Positions 11,401 through 21,960 of a stretch of DNA of 64,000 nt are shown in pieces. The stretch lies in assembly GCA_012931725.1 (NCBI GenBank), contig CM022948.1, positions 46,294,841 to 46,358,840 of the forward strand, given 5' to 3'. The notes under the pieces are model-generated. The model saw only the letters and a program-made list of their open reading frames with translations. It had not been told where the DNA came from and did no database searches. This stretch comes from Litsea cubeba (Eukaryota; Streptophyta; Magnoliopsida; Laurales; Lauraceae). The first letter of the stretch is position 1, and the number at the start of each line of letters is the position of its first letter. Made by a program: the position numbers and the translations under genes.

Positions 11401-13038
11401 ACTCCTCAGACTGCCCCTCGAGGACGCTGTCAATCGGCATAAACTCCTCATAGAGTTTGCCGAGGATGGGCAATCTAGTAATGACGCTCAGCTCCTTCAA
11501 AGAAAAACCAATCTCACCATTCGTCACAACGAAGGTATTGTTTTGTGGGAGGAATGACTCCAGCATAGCCATGAAGGCCTCGTCGGAAAAGATCACGGTC
11601 TCCCTGAAGGCGCGGACCGCATCAAAAATCTCGGCTTCCTTCAAAATGGCGCCACCAATCAGCAGGACGCGATCAGTCCACGATTTCCACTCGGAGTCAG
11701 CATTGAAACGGCCATGAAGTCGAAAAGGCTTTATCCAATTGCTGCCGTCACCGCTGAAAATACCAAGGCCCACCGGTCTCAAATCGACCAACGGATAATC
11801 AGAGCCCTGGTAGCTGCTGGATGGCATCAACAGGTCCATGTCAGCAGGCGACCTCTCCGTATATCCAGGAGAACTGCAAACAAAAACCCCGATCTTGATT
11901 ACATTTGTCCTTCTCACCCAGCTTGGAGGATCTTCCCTCTTAGAGCACGTTGGGGCAAGGCTCATGATCGAGACGGTGCGATCAAACGTCGACCGGGTAA
12001 TAACAGTCTTCTTCTCACCATCTGCTGTGAAAGAGAACTGAAAACATCTCCTCTGGTATGTCATGTCATCAGGGACGGCATCACCAAAGAAGAAGGTAGG
12101 CTTGGGCAAAACCCTCTGATCTTCCATCACCCATGGACGACTGCTTACCATGATCTTATAGAATTCCTCTCCCTTGAGAGTGATCAGTCGCTGCCTCATC
12201 TCATCTCTGTTGAGGGAGTCGCATTCTTCCAGATTTCTCTCAACATACTGGACCTTCTCAAAGGCCTGCTGAACGGCCGGATTAGAAGATCTAGAAGATC
12301 GACGAGGTATGCTTGTAGCAGGCTCTTTACCCTTGTTCGTTCTGGAGGAACCACCTGAAAAGGATGGAAAAGAAAAAGATCAAACATCAAAATGACAGAA
12401 TCTCGCTAAAAAAAGAAATCTGGCGAAATTTTGACATGATGACGGGGCAATTCTGAAGAAAAGGAATTATCCTGAAAGAAATAGAAAGCATGAAGATGGG
12501 CTCAACATTGCTACGAGCTCCAAAACTCCAAACTTTCGAAACCTTAAAGTCTCCGCAAAATCAGAAAGGGCTCAACATCGCTGCGAGCTCCAAATTCCCA
12601 AATTTGCGAAAACTTTCAGGTATGCCATCACATCATGTTACAAATTTAATTTACAATGGAATGCATGCATGAACATCTAGGTTTGCCAAAAAAAAGGGGC
12701 ATTATCATGATGAGCAAAAAAAAAAAGAAGAAAAAGAAACTTTCTAAAAAAAAAAGGGGAAAGGAAACAAAAAAAAAAGAAAAGAAAAAAAAGGGATGGC
12801 CCACAGGCCGTGGCCCACAAGCCACGTGGCCGTACTGCCAGATCCGTACGGATTTGTCCGTTTGGCCCACAAAAAAAAACATGAAAAAAAAAAAGAAAAG
12901 GAGAAACACGTGCAAAAAAAAGAAAGAAAAAAACACGTGGAGAAAAAAAAAGAAAAGAAAAAGAGAGAAACAAAAAAAAAAAGAACTTTTTTTCCTACAA
13001 TGGGGTTTTCTTGAAAAAGGGAACTTACTTGAAGCCAT
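8478..13038 (-). pseudogene. Antisense spliced gene with plant mobile domain (PMD) inside the Tat element
   Basis: Five coding exons fit on the minus strand: 13038-13029 (ATG, Met-Ala-Ser plus one base), 12354-9844, 9749-9636, 9554-9458, 9382-8478. Every intron has GT/AG ends; intron 1 opens with GTAAGT, and exons 2-4 all end in phase 1. Exon 2 starts Ser-rich and basic (GSSRTNKGKEPATS), then carries the PMD fold (EAEIFDAVRAF, NGEIGFSLKELSVITRLPIL near 11530-11440), then a basic stretch (KKRARRSKRRRSHHRSK). Exons 3-5 are acidic and end in a helical, coiled-coil-like tail. PMD proteins are a plant family also found in transposons. Damage: frameshifts near 10600 and 10020, a one-base phase break at exon 4, and TAG at 9051-9053. 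Antisense extra ORFs are known from Tat elements; the exact product and role are unknown. Confidence 0.85.
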
Positions 13039-13170
13039 TGATGGAGAAGAAGAAGAAAAGTCTTGAAGATCTTGAAGAAGAAGAACTCTTGGTCTTGAAG
13101 CCCTCTTGGGATTGTTGCAAAAGCAAGCGATAAGAGTAAGAGATCCAACCTCCTCCTTGCTTTTATAGAA
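13030..13170 (-). promoter_or_regulatory. Promoter and 5' UTR of the antisense PMD gene
   Basis: Reading leftward, a TATAAAA box lies at 13167-13161, about 130 bp before the ATG at 13038. A transcription start about 30 bp downstream of the box, near 13135, would give a CT/GAA-rich leader of roughly 100 nt. The polypyrimidine-rich leader and TATA spacing are typical of plant genes. It faces away from the 3' LTR and runs opposite to gag-pol. Confidence 0.65.
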
Positions 13171-13204
13171 GAGAGCAAACCAAAGAAGGAAAGAAGAAAG
13201 AGGT

Positions 13205-13600
13205 AAGTGTTACTAATTAGTAACCTTACCAAAAGAAAGAGATTAGAAAGATTCTTTCCCAAAAGAAAGATATCTTGAGGGATTCTCTCCCAAAAAGAAA
13301 TCAATGAGAGATTTTCTCCCAAAAGATAGGATCAATGAAGGATTCTTTCCCAAAAGAAAGATATCTTGAGGGATTCTCTCCCAAAAAGAAATCACTGAGA
13401 GATTTTCTCCCAAAAGATAGGATCAATGAAGGATTCTTTCTCAAAAGAAAGATATCTTGAGGGATTCTCTCCCAAAAAGAAATCAATGAGAGATTTTCTC
13501 CCAAAAGATAGGATCAATGAAGGATTCTTTCCCAAAAGAAAGATATCTTGAGATATTCTCTCCCAAAATAAAGGGAACACGAGAGATTCTCTATCCAAAT
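13205..13600 (+). repeat. 91-bp tandem repeat array upstream of the antisense promoter
   Basis: About four units, each with GAGGGATTCTCTCCC, a GAGATTTTCTCCC block, AGGATCAATGAAGGATTC and AAAGAAAGATATCTT, recur at a spacing of 91 bp (for example near 13276, 13368, 13459, 13550). Each unit has a palindromic AAGATATCTT-type core. The array begins about 40 bp upstream of the antisense TATA box. Confidence 0.88.
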
Positions 13601-13919
13601 GAGATATTTTTGGATATTCTTTACAAAAATGACACCATATGAGATCTAAGCCATTTCAAAAGCTTAAGGTCCCATGGGTTAGCCCATATGAGCCAGGTTT
13701 GACCACCTAGGCACTTCAAAAAAAAAATTTGGGCTTTTAGTCAAAGAGAAATCCCTCTTACCAAGAGTATACAAAAATGGTTCCATACCTCTTTTGAGTT
13801 GATTCGACCATACAAAAAAGAATTCCAAGCCCCATGAGCTTCCAAAAAAATCAAACCATCCAGCCTCATCTACCAAATTGAGCCAAAATCTTGAAATTGA
13901 CATTCCACAAAAATCAAAC

Positions 13920-14155
13920 CAAATCCTGGTCCCCTAACTTGCCACATACAGCTTGTTAGGTCACAAGACCAAAACCAAAAATCAAAACCTGATCCCCTAA
14001 CTTACCACATACAGCCTGTTAGGTCACAAGATCAAAACCAAAATTGATCCCCCAACATTCCACATACAGTTTGTTGGGTCACACGGTCAAAACCATACCC
14101 GACCCCCTAACCTGCCACATACATCCTGTTAGGTCACAAGGTCAAAACCCAAATC
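13920..14155 (+). repeat. Four tandem copies of a ~60-bp unit
   Basis: Units near 13924, 13985, 14044 and 14099 share CCCCTAACTTGCCACATACA followed by a CTTGTTAGGTCACAAG-like inverted-repeat core and CAAAACC. Noncoding; between the 91-bp array and the polypurine tract. Confidence 0.85.
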
Positions 14156-14360
14156 CACATCCCTGATGTCATCTTCAAAACTTTACCTCGAGATGGTATC
14201 TGATCCCTTTCACTACCATAAAATTCCCCTGGAAGCTCAAAAGGCTACAAATACCAAAAAGAATGACTGCTCAAAGACTCTTGGTCAAGTCACAGGCTCT
14301 CCTTCACAAATCTCTTCGAGGCACATCGACTACAAATGATAAGCAACTCGTCGCTGTACT

Positions 14361-14371
14361 TCGAGGGGCAT
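14361..14371 (+). other. Polypurine tract of Tat copy 1
   Basis: TCGAGGGGCAT lies just before the inferred start of the 3' LTR. A purine run here is the plus-strand primer site of LTR retrotransposons. The base at the LTR edge is changed from TG to TC relative to the second copy. Confidence 0.7.
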
Positions 14372-14372
14372 T

Positions 14373-16929
14373 TCTTGACACCAAAAATGTCACTTTGCCT
14401 CTTCAAGATCCAAAGAGCTACATGAAGTCGCAACCTGCCATAAATAGGCAATGCTACTTCCAAAAAATCAAATCTTGTTAGAATCAAACAAAAACTGCAA
14501 GATCCTTCAAGACAGCCAAAAGAGGAGTACACAAGAAGTTTCGGGTCATTTCAAAATCATTTGGCCTAACTTCGCTTCTCCGGCAACTGAAAAGGAGCTC
14601 CCGGCGGCGAAAGCATCAGAGACACCAAATTTTCGATCGAAGCCGATGGATGGTCTCAAAATACATCCAAAAGGCTCCACGTCAAGTTCCGAGTCAAATT
14701 GACAACGTTTGACCCTACATCAACCCTCTAACAGCTAAATCAAGCCTCTTGGCGGCGAGAACCACCGAGGCCATCACTCATCAGATAGAGCACATGGACG
14801 GCTTCAAAATGCTTACAAAGGGCTACATGTCAAATTTCAGGTCATTTCGACAACATTTGACCATAGTTTGACGCTCGGAAGCCAAATCAGGCCTCTCGGC
14901 GGCGAAGCTCTCCGAGACCATGGTTTCCAAGACAGAGCCTATGGATCATCTTAAAATGACTCCAATAGGTTCCCTGTCAAATTTCAAGTCAATCGGACAT
15001 CGGTTGACCCCATATCAAACCGCGACATCTTCATCGCGACAAAAGCCAGTCTACTGGTGATAGGACCCCAAACGGCTTCAAAACTCAAACAAAAGCCTAT
15101 GGTTCGTCTTATTTATTGCTCAGCAGGCTTCACCCCAAATTTCAGGTCAATCCGACATCGTTTGACCCAGTTTCAACTTCTGACGGAAAATCAACAGCTC
15201 TGCGCGACAAAGTCTTCGGCTTTCTCAGAAAATTGGAAACTTTGCAAAATAAAATGCAAGGATTCTCATCAGGTTTTCTACAGGGAAATCAGGCCAATAA
15301 ATGATAAAAAATGTCAAAGAAAAATACAGAATAAAAACGAATAAAAAAACAGCAAAAACGGACACAAAACGGGACAAAAGGGGGAAAACCCCCTGCGACC
15401 CTGGGGCCCGGGATCGCCCGGTGGGCCCCGGAAATCCCATTTTTCGCCGTTTTTTCGCGATTTGAAGCGTCCGACCTCTAGTATTTTCCAAAATTCATAC
15501 TTTTAAGACACCAAATCTTCTGACATCCGTAAAAAACATGGGTTGATCATCAAGAGTATCGAAAACAACATTGATCGCCACCCGGTCAACCAAAAAAAGT
15601 GTGCTTTATACCCGACCGATCGAGAAATCGACAGGACAGATGGTACCGACCCGCTGTTGGCAACCAACGCCTGAAGTTACATGGTCATCCGATGTCAATC
15701 TACATGAAGATCCATCGATGATCATCGTCAGAAGAATCCCAAAAGACGCGGCACGGCCCGCGACTCTTCAACTGCTCGGCGACCACTTAATGCGATTAAT
15801 TGACTAACTTTATTACAGTCATTAATCCATTTCTTTGGACGGATCAATCAGAAGCAAGCATCCGGGAGTTACAAGTCAAGAGATTCATGGCATTTAACCC
15901 ATGAAACTCCTCCCATCATGGCGATTAAAGGCGATTAAATGCCCTCAATCTCCTCCGGCCAATCAGAAGCCAAGACAAAGGAGGTACAAAATAAAGAATT
16001 CAATCTTGTAACTCCTCCCTTTATGTAGCTTTATGACAATTAAGGCTCATAAACCCTCCTAAATGGCTACCTAAAAGCCTATAAATAGGAGAGCATTCCA
16101 AAGAAATCCAGATCGGAAAAATCATAGAGATCGGAAAAACGAGACAGATCCCAGATCAGAAAAAAGCACAGAAATTCAGAGAAGGAAAAGAGAGAAAACT
16201 CTGCAGAAGTTCTACACCAACCACCGCTACAAGATGACAAAAGTCCCTTGGGGGTACCCCCCCCAAGGTCCTTGCCTTCTCCTTCTACCTCCAAATGGCT
16301 TAGACGTGGCTTTTCAGCCCGTCTACTCGGCTTTTTATTGGACATAAGACCTCCTTTTGGTCTTTGTTCTCTAAAAACCTGAGGTTATAGCCAAGCCAAG
16401 CGAATCAATAGCATCCTCTGTTCTCATCTGCATGGATGATGGCGAAGTCCACATATGGCTTGTGACTGTCAATCTGAACGGGTCCCCCACAATCTCCTGA
16501 GAAGTTAGATCCTCATTTTCTTGCTTTTCATTGTAGTTTGTATTTTTTTAAAAGAGATAAAAATCACAACTCTTGTCTTTCATTATTGATAAGGATTGTA
16601 AAACGGCTATAAACGCCAAAATCGGCTATAAACGCCAAAATCGGCTATAAATGCCAAAAAAATCGCCTTTCACGGCAAATCAAGAAAATGTCTCTTTTCT
16701 TAAATATATGTGCAATGGAAAACTTGAAAGAAGTTGATTTCCTTTTTACTTGCGAAGGTTGATCTCCGGATCACCACTTGCAATTCCAAGTAAAATAGAA
16801 AATCTGGCACACCCACACAAAAGAAATGTTGATGCACGCCCTTGCCCCCCGGTTACGAAAGGGACGGACCCAACGGACTCCCACGTCCGCCGACCTCGGT
16901 AGGACCAGGCGCAGGAGCGCGGTCCATCA
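14373..16929 (+). repeat. 3' LTR of Tat copy 1 (about 2.56 kb)
   Basis: It aligns along its length with 28221-30626. It starts TCTTGACACCAAAAATGTCA here versus TGTTGACAACAAAAAAGTCA in the second copy, and both end CGCGGTCCATCA. After the end the two sequences diverge at once: here to anonymous DNA, there to a primer binding site. It contains internal repeats with GGCGGCGA cores (14580-14910), a TATA box at 16080 and three GGCTATAAACGCC units near 16600-16660. It is longer than the second copy mainly because of one extra internal unit of roughly 120 bp near 14720-14850. Confidence 0.92.
16080..16087 (+). promoter_or_regulatory. LTR TATA box
   Basis: TATAAATA sits in CCTATAAATAGGA, conserved in sequence and position with the second copy at 29820-29827. 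It probably sets the U3/R boundary about 30 bp downstream. Confidence 0.65.
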
Positions 16930-19020
16930 TTCCCTTTTATAGAAATCTTTGTGATTGCTTTCCTAAAAAGTTATCTCTTCTAATTCTCATTGATGTGCTA
17001 AAAGGAAAGTATAATCTAAAGATTTATTTCCTTTTAGAAACACTTCTATTAGAAAAGGAAACTAAAGGAACATCCCACAAACTTTAGCAATTAGTAATCC
17101 TAGTTGCACAACACTTACTAATTTAAGTTTCTAATTCAAAAAGGAAACTTTACTATAGGAATACTAATCCAAAGAGGAGTCCAACCTTCCAAGTAGAGAT
17201 ACCTACTCAAAGTTGGAAACCTTACCTATGGAATTCCCATTATGGACGTCCCACATAATAATGCACACCATGGCCCACAAATAATTTATCTAGAATTAAA
17301 TTCATGTATGCCATCAAAAGCCTATTTGAATTTAAACTCAAAATTGTTTTTTCACTAAAATAATTCAACCATATGTCATCTAAACAACTTAAGAAACCAT
17401 GCCAATCTTGGAAAGTGACTAGAGAAGGGACCAAAAGACATATTTGCCCTTGGCTCCCAAAATGTCCATGCTAAACCCATAGCAACATTAAGACCATTTT
17501 AACCTTAACTCATTCCACTAAAGAGTTATGGTTGAACTCCAGGGACAAATATTTAATATGATATTAAGCTAGTCAGAAAGTGACAGTTGTCTTCGACCTA
17601 CTAAGTAAAATGACCTAAATGCCCCTCTATGTAATATCCATAATCAAGTCAGGTTATCACATGTACTATCAACCTTCTCGATTACATTTAAACCTTAGAA
17701 CTTCATATCCTTAACTTAATCATCATCCGGATATCATTCTCTTGGTCCAGGGAGCGACCCACAAGTTCAATATCCATATGGAACATCCATATACTAAGAT
17801 CTTAGATTTTGATGATTAATCGGATAATTCTAAGGGGACGATCATTCCATCATTAGATGGCATAGATTCTTTATTGCATCTGCACGTCCCAACTGATCAA
17901 GTCCGAGTACCCAAAACACAGAGCTGTTGACCCATGAAAAGAATCTCACCCACAGTAAATTAAAGCACAAGAACTTGACTTCGTCAGTTCATACACAAAT
18001 GCTCAAGATTAAGAGCACTGGTCACTCAGTAGCATGAGGTGACTTGATCTCTCTCAGTGATAGTACTATTTTAGAGATCACACCTACCATGGTCTTGTTC
18101 AATGCATTGCATATGCACTGATGAGATAAATCCAGGAAAGTCCTCCCATGACTTAGGTAAGTCACCCTGAATACAGGAGAGTCTCTCATTATAACTTATA
18201 CCAAGATGAAGTGCCCAACTCCATCTCTCAGTTGTGAACAAATATGTTGTTTCCAGTGTCCATGAATCAGACCTATCTGTGTGTAGGCACTACACACCTA
18301 ATTCATTTACTAGAAACAATGGGCCTTACACAATCATACATATATACATGTTTAAAGAGAAAAGAGTCATTCCATTAAATAACTAGTAAATATACAGTAA
18401 CAAAAGATGAGAGTGCAGCTAGTGGGCTTTAGGGCACACACCAAGTGGGCTTTAGGCCATGTTTCTGCAATAGAACCATGGACAATATAGTGCCTTGCTG
18501 CTTCTTCTCCGACGACAGGCGAACTCTGACGGCCGTGGCCTGCGTTATCCGGCGATGACGACAGCATGCAGGCAGCGTTCTCCGGTGATCAATTTATAAA
18601 GAGATCTATTCTCTGCACCTTGTCTCTTCCGGCAATGGCTCCTGCGATGAGAACCCAGCAAGACACGAACCTCCCCTTTTTTTTTCAAAAGTCAAAAGAC
18701 CCTTTGTCTTTTCTTAAGATTTCTCCACTACTTGCTTCTATTAAACAAACAAGATGCACTGTGGATTTTTAATGGGCATGAAACAAGAGTTTCCACCTCT
18801 TGAATCAAAATCCAACGGCCCTGGAAACTCCTCGTGACTTAATCTCGTCAATCTCTATCGGCGCAAGATTGATCAAGCCCTAGGAAAATCCTAGCCCCCC
18901 TCTGGAAGGCGGTATCATTAAGAACGTCTGTGTGGGCATGTTGGGGTTAGGGTTTAAGACACCCCACCGCCGGAAACCACCCACATCGGCATCTTGTTTT
19001 TTCGGGCCCCACATTGTTTA
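16930..19020. other. Intergenic sequence, probably old retroelement debris
   Basis: No reading frame of interest and no domain is visible. Phrases such as the GGGAGCGACCCAC region near 17750 and the purine/pyrimidine-patterned stretch 18360-18680 look like an eroded LTR and leader in minus orientation, but I could not set ends or find a matching pair. Confidence 0.3.
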
Positions 19021-21960
19021 GGACAACGTGCATAGAAATAACAGAGGGACGCTGTTGAGTTCTGTGCATAGAAATAATAGAGGGAGAATACAAATGAAAT
19101 TTTAAATTTCTAGATTTTATGCCTAAAACGGTTGAAGGGGCAAATTAGTCCTGAAATATGTGATTGTATGGATGTAGGGACCTCTGGTTGCAAATTGTCT
19201 AGCTGAGTGGACTAGAGCCCTTAAACAGAATTTGCCTGGACTTTTGGGACCTTTCGCTAATTTACACTTATTTTTTTCTAGACCAAATTGTCATTTACTT
19301 TATCTTTTGAGACATTGAGACTAAACCGCATTCACGCATTACGGTAATTCGTGACTCGTTATTTTTTATTCAGCTCTTGGACTCGCTAGTTTATTCTGAA
19401 CATTGTAAGTAGCAAATGTTTATTTTGAATTCACATTCTAAAGAAAGAAACGTAAAGGAAAATGTCCTTAACTTTGTAGTTAATCCTCCATAGATTGTAG
19501 TAAAAGTAGGGTTACGAAGAGGGAGTGGAAATGAGCACAATTTTTTATATTTTTTTTTTCTAAAAATAAAATAATTGTTTTGAATTTGAATTTCCAAAGA
19601 TTGTACTAAGAGAATGGTTGCAATGAGTACATTCACTATTGAACAAACTCACAACAGAGTGGTTCAACTCATATATTCACATAAATTGTTTTTCTACATC
19701 AAAATTGTTAGTCAGACCTAATGCTCTTGTACATATCCTATTTGAGAAAACTTTAACTCTCGTGAATCTCTTTTCGACATCATGAGTTGATACTCGATGT
19801 TGCGAGTTGATTCTTGACATCACAACTTAATCATATAAATGTTTAATTCATGCTCGAAAGTGAGGAAAGTGAGTGAGAGTATTATAGACTTTGGAATAAA
19901 TTCTCCACATATTGTAATAAAAGCAGAGTCAGAATTAGTACATTAATGGCTAAACAAAGCCAAAGTGGAATTTGCCGACTTCACAAATTCTTGAGTCGGC
20001 TTAACAGTCATGTCCCATTGAAAAGTTTCAAGTGGGGCTATGTTGGGTTTCTATAGGTTTGAGCTAATTTTCTACTAATTGTAGTAAGAGTATATTCAGA
20101 ATAAGGACATTATTAGAGTTTATAGAAAATATAAATCAATCTAACATGATAGAGAAACTTATGAATGCTTGGGGGTACATGTGTTGGTGAATGGAATTGA
20201 ATAGAAGAAGAAAACTCAAGCTCACGAATAATGTTGGGTACATATATGGACAATAAATCTTAAGCTCGCGAGTGTTATGTCTCGAACTCGCGAGTTATGT
20301 ATCGAGCTCGCAAGTGTCGTGTCTTGAATTAGCAAGAGATAAAGTGAAGGGCAATTTGGTCTAGAAAAAGATGAAGTCTATGATATAAGATGATTTTGGG
20401 CATTACACGTATTTGAGTATGCTTTTGGAGGTATGACGATATTTGAGGCTTCTTTTGGTAAAAATCCTCCTTTTTTTCTTGTTATCCCAGCTAAGGGGTT
20501 AGGAGCCTGGGACCCTATGAGACTCACATGCGAGAAAATGGGGACTCCCACTTGTGAGGAGACATAACTCACACAAGTAAGATAAAACGTTCAAAATATA
20601 TATTAAAAGAAAAAAAACAAAATTTTAAGCAATTTGCATACAGCTCTATTAATATCTGCCTTTCCATAGTTGAGATTTAAAAAAAAATTGCAAGCAAAGA
20701 GCCGTATAAAATCTATAAACTTGCCTTTTAAAGTATGTGATATCCTCATATAAATACCTACTTTTTTCCTATAAAAAATTAATTCCACCCATCCTCATCG
20801 TTTCTCCCTATCTTTTTCTTCCTTATCACATTCTCCCATTAGATTTCACAAGATGAATTATGTGATTTTACATCTTCTATCAGTCAAATAACTAAAAAAC
20901 ATTCTTACCACATATTACACTTTTTTTAATGTATTTAAAATATAAGATAGGGCCAACATACCTCTTGTAATGAGTGAGATGAATGAACTAGATGATAGGA
21001 GATATTATTCTAAGAGTTCCATGTCAAAGTTTATGCAACAAGCAAGTAAGATGTAGAAGAAAAAACAATGCGGGGGGGGGGGGGGGGGGGGGGGGTGTTT
21101 CGGCGACAGGTCCTTCAACATTTCACTTTATGGCGAAAGGTCCATTGTTTTTTTATCAGAGAAGCAAAGGTCCTTTTTTTCAAATTTAAGCACTTTAAAG
21201 TCCAAAATGCCCTCCTTGTATATATTTTGTGCACCCCCAAATTAAAAAGGCTTCAGTTGAGAAACTTTCTCTCGAAAAATGTTTCGTCTTCCCAAATCAA
21301 CGAATTCGAGGAGAAGAGGAGGAAGAGAGAGGGAAAACTGCCCCACAAGTCTGATACCATTCGCCCACTCCGAAGAAAACAAGTGGCGGAGTCAGGATTT
21401 TCTTCCAAAAGGGGCAAGCAATAGGACTATCATAATGGTATAATAAAGATTTTTTTATATAGGCGATTGATAATATTTTTTAGATTTTTTGTTTTTAACT
21501 TATCACTTAAAAATAATTCTTTTACAGGATTTTATATTTATATCTAAAAAAATCATAGATTTAAAAATACCCTAATATTTAAAAATATAATTGTTCAAAA
21601 CTTTGAAAACAATTAAAATATAAAAATAATAGGACTATCATAATGAATACAAACTGCTCAAGATAATCCTTTACTCATTGTTTTAGGAGTGAGAGTTGTA
21701 TATCACTCTAATCAAAGTAGGACCTATATCGGATTGATGAAGTGTAAACCAATCTACCCATAATTAATTTAAAAAAAATCTGTAGTTAATTGGTTGCTTG
21801 TAATCATTTAATGGGCCATTAACCAATGCTAGCAAAGGTAAACAATCAACTATTCGTGCTACTTATAATAAATGTCCTCTTTTTAAGTGGATTTTCCCTA
21901 AATATTATTCTAATAGAAGTTGGTCCCACCATAAGATTGAGCGTGTCATATTTTTAAGGG
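19021..21960. other. AT-rich intergenic sequence, no gene seen
   Basis: A 38-bp spaced direct repeat (GTGCATAGAAATAAnAGAGGGA near 19028 and 19066) and AT-rich tracts are the only structures noticed. There are no supported coding exons, RNA genes or paired repeats. Confidence 0.4.
21072..21095 (+). repeat. G(24) homopolymer
   Basis: Twenty-four consecutive G residues in otherwise AT-rich DNA. It could form a G-quadruplex and its true length is hard to sequence. A tract of the same length occurs at 46341-46364. Confidence 0.95.

Larger units (their letters stand above)
1..16929 (+). mobile_element. Ty3/gypsy LTR retrotransposon, Tat lineage (copy 1, 5' end outside window)
   Basis: The order of parts is gag, aspartic protease, reverse transcriptase, RNase H, second RNase H, integrase tail, a long 3' region with an antisense gene, polypurine tract, 3' LTR. 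A second RNase H after the usual one, a large insert between pol and the 3' LTR, and absence of a chromodomain are marks of the Tat clade. The 5' LTR and start of gag lie left of the window. The LTR end was set by comparison with a second copy at 28221-30626: similarity stops at the same CCATCA in both. The copy is defective, with many stop codons, several frameshifts and a deleted integrase core. Confidence 0.92.

Noticed and set aside
12646..13066. Lys-rich (plus) and Phe-rich (minus) open frames
   Set aside because: They come from A-rich low-complexity DNA within intron 1 of the antisense gene.
13205..14155. Possible CRISPR-like array
   Set aside because: Units are contiguous tandem repeats without unique spacers, in plant retrotransposon DNA.
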